Of a stretch of DNA of 64,000 nucleotides, positions 22,706-34,557 are shown piece after piece. The translations under genes and the position numbers were made by a program. A model generated the notes under the pieces. That model saw nothing but the letters and a program-made list of their open reading frames with translations. It searched no databases and had not been told where the DNA came from. The DNA lies in contig NC_058519.1 of assembly GCF_904849725.1 (NCBI RefSeq), forward strand, positions 359,755,974 to 359,819,973. Direction: 5' to 3'. Source of the stretch: Hordeum vulgare subsp. vulgare (Eukaryota; Streptophyta; Magnoliopsida; Poales; Poaceae). The first letter of the stretch is position 1. Each line of letters starts with the position of its first letter.

Positions 22706-24139
22706 TGCTACTTCTCAAACAACAGCGCCAGAATTGACACGCTGACGGAGATTGGGCTTGCGTTGGTTTTTCCCTTGAAGAGGAAAGGGTGATGCAGCAC
22801 AGGAGCAGTAAGTATTTCACTCAGTTTGAGAACCAAGGTATCGATCGAGAAGGAGGGTCTCGTCAAGTCCAGAGTACCTGCGCAAACACGAACAAACTTG
22901 CACCCAACGCTTCAAAGGGGTTGTCAATCCCTTCAAGATTGTTTGCAAAAGTGAGATCTGAAGGCGGAAAGTGCAACGTAGTAAAAAGTATAAGGCTGAA
23001 AATATGGTGTGGAGTAGACCCTGGGGGCCATAGTGTTCACTAGAGGCTTCTATCAAAATAGCAAGTATTACGGTGGGTGAACAAATTATTGTCAAGCAAT
23101 TTATAGAACCGCGCAAGGTCATGACGATATCTAAGGCAATGATCTAGCATATAGGCATCACATCCGAGACAAGTAGACCGATACTTTTTGCATCTACTAC
23201 TATTACTCCACACATCGACCGCTTTAAACAAGATGACATGATGTAGAGGGATAATCTCAAACCAATGATGAAAACCCCATCTTTTTATCCTTGATGGCAA
23301 CAACACGGTACGTGCCTCGCTACCCCTTCTATCACTGGGTGAGGTCACCGCACGGTATGAACCCAAAACCAAGCACTTCCCCCATTGCAATAATCATAGA
23401 TCTAGTTGGCCAAACAAAACCCACAACTCTAAGAGAATTACAAGGATATGAAATCATGCATAAGAGAGATCAGAAGAAACTCAAATAAGATTCGTAGATA
23501 ATCTGATCATAAATCCACAATTCATCGGATCTCGACAAACACACTGCAAAAGAATATTACATCGGATAGATCTCCATGAAGATCATGGAGAACTTTGTAT
23601 TGAAGATCCAAGAGAGAGAAGAAGCCATCTAGTTACTAGTTATGGACCCGTAGGTCTATGGTGAACTACTCACGCATCATCGGAGAGGTCATGGTGTTGA
23701 TGGAGAAGCCTTCCGTGTCCGAATCCCCCCCTCCGACAGGGCACCAGGATGTACCCCAGATGGGATCTTGCGGAGATAGAAGCTTGCGGCGGCGGAAAAG
23801 TAATTACGATGCTCCCCTGATTTTTTGGGAATATTTGGGAATTTATAGGCGCAAGATCTAGGTCAGGGGACTTCCAGGGGGCCACAAGCCTACATGGCGA
23901 GGCCCCCTGGCCGTGGGGTGGGGGCTTGTGGGGCCCCTGGGGCTCTTCTGGCTTGGCCCCCAAGCTCTCCGATGTTCTTCCATTCCAGAAAAAATCTTTT
24001 CAGGGATTTTCTTCCGTTTGGACTCCGTTTCAAAATCTCCATTGGAAGGGGTCAAAAACATGGAAAAACAGGAACTCGCACTTGGCACTGAGTTAATAAG
24101 TTAGTCCCAGAAAATAAATGAAAGGCATGCAAAACATAT
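22706..24139 (-). repeat. Athila 5' LTR, outer end missing
   Basis: Homologous to 6309-7855, with an internal deletion of about 49 bp near 23225. It stops at GCAAAACAT (about 24139), where the other LTR continues for about 60 bp to TGATACATC. The next base belongs to the LTR of gypsy A. Confidence 0.85.
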
Positions 24140-26385
24140 GATGGTGTTTCATGCAGCAAGCCAGCTTTGACTCTTGGCTATACTAACTATGTTTTAAATA
24201 GTTTTAACAACTTTGATTTCTCGCACATGAGTCCACTAACTCCACAACAATACACCATCATGCAATCATTCCCGTCTTCCTACGGAAATGCCATCCATGA
24301 CACTCACACTTATCTTGATACTTTTATGAGTAGCCATTAAAGTTGTCTATGAACAACATATGTCTCAAAGTAGTCCATATCCGCGACGCGGCTATTCGAA
24401 TAGATCATAACCCTGCAGGGGTGTACTTCTTCACACACGCTCTCGCCACTTATCGCCATGTGCACGTCATGCACCTCGGCAACCTTCAAGCGGAAGCCCA
24501 GCGAGGGAGTCGGCCACGACCGTTAACCACGCTAATACCTAGTCCAGGTTTATCGCCTATTTGAGAGTAACCCGCACGGAAGTCCGGACGAGGTTTCCGC
24601 CACGGCCCCAAATGATGTGCGCAGGGTTCCCAAGCCCACCATCCGGGTGCCACTTGGTACACCGTGCCACTGCCTACCGCATCATAGCCCACCTCTAAGG
24701 TCAGCACTATGCACGGCCTCCAGCATGACTATAAACACCAGAAACTACTTGCAACTCCTGGACCAAGTATTAGGCGATTAATAAGTCGAGAGGGTCAATT
24801 AAGTATCCCAACGTGTGGTAGTATCTCGTCCTGGATTACATACACGAAACTCGGTTCCTAAGGACGGTTCCAATGAAACAACCCGCCATGTACTCCTACA
24901 TAGCCTTTCATCAGTACCTTTATCAAATCAGGTCCCACACTTAATCCTGGTCACTAGAACACATTCATACATTCTTCTTCATCACCCAGATGAAACAGAC
25001 CTGACACAACTCTAGGCATAGTAAGCATAGCAGGAGTAAACACATCACAGGTTAAGCATCTACCAGGTATGCTAGGTTGCATGGTTTGGCTATTTACTGT
25101 GACAATGACAGGTCATGCAAAGGAATAGGTTCAGCTACCGAAGTAAATCATTTGAAATATTTTTGTCCTGATGCAATAAGTGGGAGCAGGAGCAAGAACA
25201 TGGGATTATATCAGGATGATCAAAAGGGTGCTTGCCTTGTTGCTCAGTACAGGGGTAATATCCGTCAGTCGGATATTCAGATGTATCCAGAGGGGCAGAG
25301 CCTACCTAAATAATAACAATCAATCAATAACAATCATATGCAACAATATGATGGATGATCATGGCATGAACTGAATTGTAGCATGGGTTAGAGTGGCTAT
25401 CAAACTTATAGAATGTTGCTGATTTGAATTTAAATTAAAATTTAATTGAATTAACATATTTATCATAATCATTTAATTGTTTTGACCTCATGTTGTTTCA
25501 TAACTTTGTTTTTCATGCATGAAAGTAGCACCATTGTGCTCATTGAATCTTTCTGATCATATTGCATATATTATTTGTCAAATTTGGAGTTATAATCAAT
25601 TTTCTATGAATTTCCAAAGTTTTGCACTTATTCTGGAATTAAATTAAATCAGAAATAGTATTTACGGCGTCATTATGACATCATCATGGTCAACAGGGGC
25701 TGGCCAGGTCAAACCTGACCAGAAGGGCCCAGTGGTCAGTGGCTCGGGGCTAATCCCGCGCTGACCAGAGGCTAAGTGGGGATTGATCCACTCTGGGGCC
25801 CACTGGTCAGTGGCACCGAGGAGGGATTAGGCCCTAAAGATCCCTCCATGTCGGCCCCCACCGGAATCTCGCCTGCGGCGACCAAAACCGCGGCGGATCC
25901 TCGCCGGAGTTGCTCTAAACTGTGCTGCGGGCCTCGGACTCAGGATCTGAGAGCACTGGGACGAAGCCCAGGCTCAACCCCTTCTAACAGAAGCATGGGA
26001 GAGGCTAAGGGTGGCCGGAGGGCACCGGCGACGAGCCACGGCGGCGGCCGGAGCTCGGTTCGATGACCACAGGGCTAGAGCATAGTAAAGAGAGGGGTAG
26101 ATGGGGGAAACACTCTGGAGCTCACTGCAGTGTAGAGGGGGGGCTCAGGCTGCTCGGGGAGGCGCTGGATCCGACGAATCGACGGCAACTTGCCGGTGGC
26201 CGAAGGTGGAAGACGACGGTGACGGGGGTGAAGCAGGGCTCGGGGGCTCTTCTCCTTTAGCGGGGACGTCGTACTCGTCGAGGTGGAGCATATGGCGCGC
26301 TCAGAGGCGATGGAGGGTGGCCGGAGCGATGGCTAGCTCAAGCTCGAGCTCGCTCTAATGGCGACCGAGAGAGAGACGTAGAGGG
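24140..26385 (-). repeat. Gypsy A 5' LTR, middle piece
   Basis: Continuation of the gypsy A LTR after the Athila insertion. I recognise it as the LTR type that elsewhere runs on from the sequence ending at 6308. It is rich in short stop-interrupted frames. GC-rich sequence (25680-26385) contains repeated ACTGGTCAGTGG-type words and, on the minus strand, would lie toward the LTR's promoter side. No host gene is seen. The TAT element interrupts it at 26386. Confidence 0.65.
26381..26385. other. TAT element target-site duplication, left
   Basis: GAGGG directly before the LTR. The right copy at 39734-39738 is GGGGG, a four-of-five match, consistent with a 5-bp duplication with one later mutation. 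Confidence 0.7.
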
Positions 26386-26880
26386 TGTCGTGGTTTTGTC
26401 ACGGCAGATGTCCTCGTGAAAGGACTTAGAGATGGAGCCATCACACCTTGGTGGCGACTCGAAGGGGGTGAGCAAAAGCGAGGCTCAGATGTACCTAGGT
26501 TCGGCCCCTCTTGAGGAGGTAAAAGCCTACGTCCTGCTATGTATGGATTAATGGTGGTTTCGATTACAAGGAGGGTGTAACTCGCCTAACCTAGCTCTCG
26601 ATTCTCTCTAACTCGCCTGATCTCTGCCTGGGACTCGCCTTTATATACAAGTCGAGGCCCTAGGGTTTACAAAGTCCTGACATTCTACTCTTTGAGACTT
26701 TCCTTATCTTTAAGTCGTCGTGTCCCCCACGACCAGAAGCTTTCTTGGTAATCCATCATCCGCACGACCTCTCGAACCGCCATCGGCATCTGGTCCACGG
26801 GACGTGTAGCTAATGGTGAGTCGCCCCTTTGGTGACCCGGCCCACTAGGGGTGGGTCACCTATAGGTAATATCCCCAACA
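26386..26880 (-). repeat. TAT 3' LTR
   Basis: A 495-bp LTR, aligned without gaps to 39239-39733. Confidence 0.93.
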
Positions 26881-27990
26881 TTAGGCCCTAGATTGTCTTG
26901 AATTCATTCATGTCAATAGACTCCCATCAACTTGGGGCGACTCTCCCCATTTCTATCCTTCGACGAATGACAAGTCGCCACCCGTTGTCACCTAATCTGA
27001 GTCGCCATGGAATACTGGATGATATCACCTCATCCCCTTAGTTCCGGGGCTCTCACCTCCGCAACCATCAACGGATTTTTCGCTCATAATTACTTATCCC
27101 GAAAATCTAGGCACCATCATCGCAACCTCTGACTTATCGCCTCGATTTCTGCCTCGACAGCCTCGATTTCTGTTCCTGCCCTTTAAATAACAAGGGAAAT
27201 GGGGGGAAGGAAACCCCGTCACCAACCTCCATCTCTTCCTCGTCTTCCTCGCGCACTTCATCTCCGAGCACCAGCGCCCCGGCGTTGTCTTCGGCTCCTG
27301 GAGCTTCTCCATCGACCGCGACCTTCCGTGCGTCAAGGAACACGAAGCACTGTGCATTCGTCCCCGACACCGATCTCCTGCTCTCAGGTACACATACTCC
27401 CTCCAGTTAGGGTTAGGCCGAGAATGCCATGGTTGTAGTCTCTTGCAAACTAGCTTCCACAATGCGATGAACACGCTTATCTGCTTTAGATCCATCTCAT
27501 GCTCTCGTGATTGACCTTAGGCAGTAGCAGGCTTCGGCCATTTAATCATGTACTTTCTCCAACTTACACCTACATACTGCAGACCCAACGTTGTTGTTGT
27601 GTTATGTGCATAGTTCACTATCATTATTCTAGGCAATATCCTTCTATTTTGACCTATTTGTAGATCCACAATTTACTACCTATCTTTAGAAACACGTTTG
27701 TTCATCTGCTGAGAATATCTCTAAGGAAGAAAACACCTCTGAGAGTCGCCGTTTAGCTCCAGCCTTCATAGCGACTTAGTTTTATTACTATAGCTATGAC
27801 ACCTTCTCTTCTAGTCTGAAGGGCGAGTTAGAATACTTTTGAAGATATGCCCATAAATCGCCCAAATAACGGGCTACGATGTACGTCAACCATTTGGCGG
27901 GTTACCAAATCTTTTACGAACACCGTAGACCCATACCGGCGGGTTAGAACATTTCCTAGTCTTTTACTGAGTCGCCTCGTTCCCCTCTCT
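26881..27990. other. TAT region between 3' LTR and antisense ORF
   Basis: Likely promoter and leader of the plus-strand antisense transcription unit. 27180-27390 is CT/GC-rich on the plus strand like a plant 5' UTR. A candidate splice donor (CTCAG/GTACAC) lies near 27387, and an acceptor precedes the ATG at 28000 (TTTTGTAG). No coding exon is assigned here. Confidence 0.45.
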
Positions 27991-27999
27991 TTTGTAGTC

Positions 28000-30900
28000 A
28001 TGGCCATTACGAAGTGTGACTGGTTACCAACCAAAGTCGACGATGCCATGCTTGAGAAGTTTGTTAAGGCAGGTCTCCTTGACAACAAGGAAACCATTGG
28101 TTGGAGAACCGCCCCGGGAGAGTTGACTTAAAACCCCGCTCCAGGAGAAGTAGTAATCTTTACCGATTACCTTGAGCGTGGTTTTAAACCGCCCGGGTCA
28201 AAGTTTTTCCGGGACATCCTGCATTTCCTCAACGTCCATCCTCAAGATTTGGGACCCAACTCCATCAGCAACCTATGCCAGTTCCCGGTCTTCTGCGAAG
28301 TATATTTGCAGAGAGAACCCGTGATCCCCTTATTTTGGAACTTTTTCCATCTAAACCGCCAGACCGAGTTTCCCAACGGTCCCAACCATGAGCTCGGAGG
28401 AGTCAACATCCAAAGACATCGCGAACGTGGATTTCCGACAGTTCTTCTGCCCAGCCATCCCAAAGGTTGGGCCGAGTCATGGTTCTACTGTCGAGATACT
28501 TCTCCACCTGGCGAGAACCCTCTCCCGGGCTTCAGAGCAGACCGCCCTGCCCATGGACTTCAAATTTCTCGATAAGCTCATATAAGAAGAAGAGTCGAAG
28601 TTTATCCCAATCTTCTCTGAGTTGAAATCTCTGAACAACAACGGGCTCATCGGGATCGACCTATTCCGCTACTGGATAGAATGGAACATCCTTCCCCTGA
28701 GTCGCCGAGACGGGCTGATGTATGACTATGATGGTACAGTAGACCATCCATAGTGCTTCAGTCGCCACAGACTCTCAGAGAGAGAAATTGTCGGAGTCAT
28801 CAAGAAACAAACCGGCAAAACCTTGGAAGAATGCGCCAAGATTGGTCTTAAGGCCTTCTGCCGCACCAACCCGGTGCCACCAGTAAGAATCCAAGCCGCC
28901 CTTTGTCTCTTTTATGCTTAACAATGTTCTTGGCTTAAGATTTGCATCTATCCATCAGAAAACCGATGTATTTTGGCGAAGGGGCCCCAAAGCGGCCGCC
29001 CCGAAGTCCGCCAACCCGCCGCCAAAAAAGAAGACGGTAAGCAAAAAGAAAGCAGCCACCAAATATTCATATTTTGTTGGCGACTCACAAGCAGACGAGG
29101 CACATTCAGAGGTAAGGTTTCCCCTTCACTCATCATCTATGTGTTCCGACTTACATTTATACCATGCATCCTTATGTGTAGGGCGAGGATCATGAGAGCA
29201 AAAATGATGCAGTCAAGGTAATTTCCATTTCTTCCGACTCACCTTCTCCTTCCCCTAGACCAGCCAGTTGGATCTGCAGAAAGGTGCCCATGTCTCACCC
29301 ACATGCTTATATGGACCCTGATTTCCTTTTGAAGAAAGCAAGATTTACCCCCACACGCAAGACCCGTAGTCGCTATAGCGACTTGATCACCGGACTGCCT
29401 GAGAAGACAACCGGTCGGAAACGCACCAGCGAGGTACATTCTTGTTTTATCATACCCGTTGTTGTGTAAAATATGACTCGCCACTTTGTCAACCTCAAGC
29501 CTTTGTTCTGTCAGACTTCTCCCCCTACATCTGGCGACTCGGCAATATCTGCTCTCCCGCCGATGATTCGTGTGCAAGGATGAGTCTTCTTTGCTAATCC
29601 AATTTTTTCTAAATAATGATATGTGTTTTTGATCTTGGTGCTTTTGTCGCAGGGCACAAGCAAAGAGAAGAAAAACCGGCGACTCACCTTCTGCTCTCCG
29701 AACATCTGACGCCTTAGGCACGAGCACCTCTGTTCCTTAGACTGATGAAGAGAAAACGGCGGCTCATGATATTCCTGTGGACGATATTCCCAAAACCCGG
29801 GATGACTCGCCCGTCATTTTGAAGGAGACCGCTGGTAAGAGTAATCTGCCAAGCCCTCTCAAGTCGACTGACGATCCATACGTCGTGGTCACTGGCATTG
29901 GCTACTCCACTCCTCAGACTGCAGTGCTTTCCAATCATACCTCCAAGGCAACTTGCCTTTCCCCTGATGAAGACACAGACACCCTCAAGCTCCCCCAATA
30001 TGAGAAGCTAGAATTCGATAAACTTTATTCCGGCTTCACAAGTTATCTGGAGAGGGATTACGAACTGAACAAGAGCTTGATCCGTCTTATGAGGACTAAA
30101 CATGAGGTACGCATGTTGATGCATTTTCCTGTACCCATTAGCCTTCCAAGGGCCGACTCATCGTTTAAAATATGAGCCGGGTATTTGAAAAGAAATCTCC
30201 AACCTGTAGCCCCCAAGGGCCAGGTCATCTTTTGGAAGATGATCCGGGTCTTGTATTATAGAAAAAGCTTCAACCTGTAGCCCCCAAGGGTTGGGTCATC
30301 TTTTGGAAGATGAGTCGGGTCTTGTATTAGAGAAAAATCTACAACCTGTAGCCCCCAAGGGCCGGGTCATCTTTTGGAAGATGAGTCGGGTCTTGTATTA
30401 GAGAAAAAGCTTCAACCTGTAGCCCCCCAGGGCCGGGTCATCTTTTGGAAGATCAGCCGGGTCTTGCATACGGTATGATTTTGATAAAAATCATACATTA
30501 GCCCCCAAGTATCAGGAGTATTGCTTGCAGTAATGCTGAAAATTGTCTCCCCAAATTTGATGTGTAGGAGTCTGTGACACAGACTGGGTCGGCGGTGGCC
30601 GACTTAAAGAAAAATCTGGTTGAACAACTGGATGCCCACTTCAAGTTGGAGACGAAATTCCACTTACTACAGGCTGAGCTGGAGAAGATGAAGGCTGACC
30701 AGAAAAATTTGAGAAGAAAGCCAAGGCCGATCAAGCCGCCATTCTTAAGCGTGTTGAGCAAGCTGAGGAGAAATTGGAAGCCGCCCAGCAAGAGCTAACC
30801 GGCTTAAAAAGCATGTGTCCAATATGACAGTCGCCATGTTTGTTAAGCGTTATCCTTTGACTGTTTGATTAACTAATTTGGTATCAAAAATTATCAAATA

Positions 30901-31545
30901 CTGATGGACCCTTTGTAGGTGCACGAGCCGACAATCTTCCGGACGATTGCCTGCTTAAGTTAAAAGCCATATATACCTTCACTGAGCAGCTATACACCGG
31001 GGGCGTGCTGACAATCAAGGCAGTGATGGGCAACAAGGGACCAGCGATGACCATCAAGCAGATGCTTGGCTTCCTATCTACGTTGCCTCCTCATATAGAG
31101 GAATAAAAAAGATCAGCCGTCCGAAAGGGAGTGTTGAACACCCTGAGTCGGTGCTTAGCATACGCCCCTGAGCTCAAAATCGAAGAAATAGCTGCCGGCT
31201 ACCCCGAGCTGAAAGATGAAGTGTCAGAATTCACCGAGGTGGACTATCACTGAACTATCGTAGACTCTCGCTATGCGGCGACTCAACTAGCAACCAGTTT
31301 AGATCTGAACAAATACCAAGCCGCCTATGACAAGAAGAAAAGGAAGGTGATGCCTCCTTCATATGAAACTGCTAGCCTGGTTCCTAGTCGGCCAAAGAAT
31401 CCTTTTGATCTTGACATGGACCTATCTCTCTTCCTTGATGATGAAGATGAGTTCGTTGCCTTGTCCAAGTGTAACTGGAAGCTGGGCGACATACAAATCG
31501 AAGGCGGGGAGAGCTCAAGGCAAGGTGACTCGGCGGCGGCCTAAT
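28000..31545 (+). pseudogene. TAT antisense ORF (putative gypsy-type transposon domain protein)
   Basis: A plus-strand, multi-exon coding region opposite to pol, in the place where TAT elements carry an antisense ORF (for example maize Grande). The first exon begins MAITKCDWLPTKVDDAM. It matches the plant 'putative gypsy type transposon' (Transposase_28-like) pattern: GWRTAPGELT, an in-frame stop, then NPAPGEVVIFTDYLERGF and HPQDLGPNSISNLCQF. Later pieces are a Lys/Pro-rich linker (28960-29110), Ser/Thr-rich exons (29280-30120), a coiled coil (VADLKKNLVEQLDAHF; LEKMKADQKNL) at 30570-30800, and a C-terminal segment (NKGPAMTIKQMLGFLSTLPP; MDLSLFLDDEDEFVAL) ending near 31544. Several stops are present. 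The function of the family is unknown. Confidence 0.65.
30201..30482. repeat. 71-bp tandem repeat (4 copies) in antisense intron
   Basis: AACCTGTAGCCCCCAAGG recurs at 30201, 30272, 30343 and 30414 (regular 71-bp period), each followed by GGTCATCTTTTGGAAGAT. It lies between coding pieces of the antisense ORF. Confidence 0.93.
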
Positions 31546-31559
31546 TCGCCCATGGATCC

Positions 31560-32730
31560 TTCCTTCACTGGGGGATGACGCCCATTCTGGCCATGCGAGC
31601 CATGTAATAGCCTTGTTAGTGTGTGTGAAACACCAAGTATGTCGTATTATTTTTTATGGAAACACTAGTAGTCCTTGAATCTATGCAAGACTCGCCTGCC
31701 ATTTTGATAAACCAAGGAATGTCTCAATGTGACAAACAAATTTTTTCCTGGTGTGTTAGGAAAAACAGCAGCCGAGTCAGTAAGTACATGGCCAGGAATA
31801 AACCAGCCCCCTGGATCATGGCAAGAAATAAATTAGCCCCCGGGGTATGGCGAGAAATAAATCAGCCCCCGGGTTATGGAGAGAAATATGAGCCGGGGCG
31901 AGTTATAATCAAAGCCGGCTCAAAGATATGTTAAGAAACCTTGTGATCTTGTCATCAAGAAGTAAAACATTTATCGACTCACTAAGTTTCGATAGGATAA
32001 GACGAGTTTGCAAAACTCTAGTGTTACCCTTAGGAAGCTTTTGTAAAAAAGCCTTGTTGTTTTAGACCGGCTGATCAGGCGCGAGTCAAGCTTCTGTGAA
32101 GCAGGTTCAGTGAACCAATGGTTTCTCTATTTCCCATGTGTGACTCTGACCGGTACCTTTTATGTTTTAACCAAGGTGAGTTCAGGGTCCAAATAACGGA
32201 TTGACTCGCCTTGAGTACATAGGTCCATTTGGCGACTTGTTCAACACACAGTCCAGTATAACCATTTGCAATGTGGTAATTTTTCGCTAGCCAAGAGGGT
32301 ATTCAGGTTGAACTCAATGAGTGGAAGCCCCCAAGTGGCCTATGATTTAGGAAGAAACTAGACATCGGATTACAGAAGCGTATACGCTCTTACTGCAAAA
32401 CGACTTGGGGACTAGTAGCCCCCAAGTAAGCCGGCTTAATTCTGAAAACCATATAAGGCGCCTATGTTTGGACCGTGTGACGTGGCAACGTTGGTCCTCT
32501 TTGGCTTTTATCAAAGCCCAGTTTTGAAGCAAGTGCAGCATGGCGACTTACGCTCTTTGACTTTAATAGCCTCTATGTTTGGGCGACTTATAGAACAATA
32601 AAGACTCATGCTTTCAAAAGCTGAAACGGCAAAGGACCCCGAAGTTCGTGGGCGCCGGCTTTATTGCTTTCATAATTCATGGATTACAATTTGCTGAAAA
32701 CGGATAAAGAAAAAGTGGGAGCCCATGGCT
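31560..32730. other. TAT 3' untranslated region with short AATAAA-CAGCCCCC repeats
   Basis: Contains about four degenerate units of roughly 30 bp at 31787-31900 (ATGGCGAGAAATAAATCAGC-type). No coding sequence is recognised on either strand. It separates the end of the antisense ORF from the end of integrase, so the two transcription units converge here. Confidence 0.6.
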
Positions 32731-34048
32731 CTAAGTGTAGTAAGGCCGCAGATGGGCTATGTTCCAGGGGCGAGTTGTCTCAACCTCTGTAGTTGGCCGA
32801 TCTGGGCGAAGATCCATCAAATAGTATGAGCCGTTCCGAAGATTCTTGCTGACGACAAACGGTCCTTCCCATGGAGGTGATAGCTTGTGCATACCAGTAT
32901 GATCTTGAATCAAACGGAGCACCAAGTCGCCTTCTTGGAAAGCTCGGCTCTTGACCCGGCGACTATGGCAACGTCACAAGTCCTGTTGGTAAATCGCCGA
33001 TCGTGATGCGGCCAAGTCACGTTCCTCCTCCAAGGCATCCAGCAAATCTTGTCGTGTCAACTCGTTGTCCTGCTCCACATAGGCAGCGACTCATGGGGAA
33101 TCATGTTTGATGTCACTTGGTAACACCGCTTCTGCCCCCTAGACCAGAAAGAAAGGAGTAAAACCCGTGGAGTGGTTTGGAGTTGTCCTGATACTCCACA
33201 GTACTGATGACAACTCCTCGAACCAATGTCCTGGTGTGCGTTCCAAAGGTACCATGAGCCGAGGCTTAATCCCCCGTAATATTTCCTGATTCGCCCTCTC
33301 TGCCTGTCCATTGGACTGGGGATGTGCAACCGCGGAAACATCAAGCCGGATATGCTCTCGTGAATAGAACTCTTGCATTGCGTCTTTGGATAGGTTAGTA
33401 CCATTGTCAGTAATGATACTATGAGGATATCCGAATCTGAAAAATTAGTTTCTTCAAGAATTTGATGGTCGTATCAGCGTCACAACTGCTAACAGGTTCC
33501 GCCTCCACCCACTTGGTAAATTTGTCAACTGCCACCAATAGGTGAGTCTTTTTGGTGGAAGACATTTTGAAGGGGGTATCATCCGCAATTCCTGAGCCGG
33601 CACATGCATCTGGCGTCCAAACTTTTGGCAGCCATCACATCGGCGAACGATCTCCTGTGCATCTGCGTGAGCCGTCAGCCAATAAAACCCATGTCTGAAG
33701 GCTTTAGAAACCAAGGATCGGGACCCAGCATGATGACCACAGTCGCCCGCGGTGAATCTCATTGAGGATAATACATCCTTCTTCAGAAGAGACGCATCTT
33801 TGAAATACCCCCGAGGTGCTTCGTTTGTGTAACTCGCCATTGTGTATGACCATGGATTTACACTGACGGACGATTTGGCGAGCTAGCAACTCGTCAGCTG
33901 GTAACTCGCCTCTGGTGAGGTACGCCATGTAGGGAATCGCCCAGTCTGGAGTAGCATGAAGAGCTGCCACGAGTTGAGACTCGGGGTCCGGTTCCGCTAA
34001 ATCTTCCTCCGAAGGCAGTTTCATTGAAGGGTTATGTAATATATCCAA
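32731..34048 (-). pseudogene. TAT integrase
   Basis: Integrase, which inserts the cDNA copy, broken by frameshifts. The N-terminal zinc-binding region (GHHAGSRSLVSKAFRHGFYW, then RRCDGCQKFG) is at about 33770-33600. The catalytic core with its glutamate (AHPQSNGQAERANQEI) is at 33378-33270, followed by WSIRTTPNHSTGFTPFFLV. The C-terminal part ends ...WNIAHLRPYYT at 32731, including the GPFVV and GSYYLMDL strands. The first catalytic Asp region near 33560-33400 is disrupted. Confidence 0.87.
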
Positions 34049-34212
34049 AAAGGCGTTGGGGGAACCGGCTTACGCTGCGAACCAAGGCGGGAAAGAGCCT
34101 CCACTGCTTCGTTAAGCCGTCGATCGATGTGATCCACTTGATAGCCATTGAAGTGACCCGCCACATCTGACACAGCTCGTCTGTAAGCCGCCATCAGAGG
34201 GTCTCGTGAATC

Positions 34213-34557
34213 CTAGGTGCCAAAAACCTGCTGCGCCACCAGATCTGAATCGCCCAAACATCTCACTTGCATGAGGTTCATCTCTTTGGTGAGTCGCAAA
34301 CCATGGAGCAAAGCTTCGTATTCTGCTACATTATTGGTACATGGGAACATGAGCCGAAGGACATAGCAAAACTTGTCACCTTGAGGCGAAGTTATCACCA
34401 CACCAGCCCCCGAGCCTTCCAACTGTTTGGACCCATCGAAATAGATGATCCAATACGTAAGATCTGGTCTCTCCTCCGGGATTTGTAACTCGGTCCAATC
34501 ATTGATGAAGTCCACGAGTGCTTGAGATTTGATGGCTGTCCGAGGCATATACCGCAC
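34213..34557 (-). pseudogene. TAT archaeal-type RNase H (aRH)
   Basis: A second RNase H domain after the standard gypsy RNase H. Motifs: IIYFDGSKQLEGSGAGVVI (first catalytic Asp), NNVAEYEALLHGLRL (Glu) and CLGDSDLVAQQV (Asp). This domain is known only in TAT-lineage elements among plant gypsy elements, and it supports the lineage call. Confidence 0.9.

Larger units (their letters stand above)
6309..24139 (-). mobile_element. Athila-type LTR retrotransposon, full length, non-autonomous
   Basis: Minus-strand element with two homologous LTRs (22706-24139 as 5', 6309-7855 as 3'), a tRNA-Asp-type primer-binding site (22678-22695), a gag-protease gene (20446-22495) and a polypurine tract (7856-7870). 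A CACTA transposon at 9133-18958 is nested in it. Without the CACTA the element is about 8 kb. There is no reverse transcriptase, RNase H or integrase anywhere inside, so it must have moved in trans. It sits in the LTR of gypsy A. The 5' LTR lacks its outermost roughly 60 bp, so a target duplication cannot be checked. Confidence 0.87.

Noticed and set aside
25776..26358. GC-rich open frames before the TAT element
   Set aside because: They are part of the gypsy A LTR; no protein similarity recognised.
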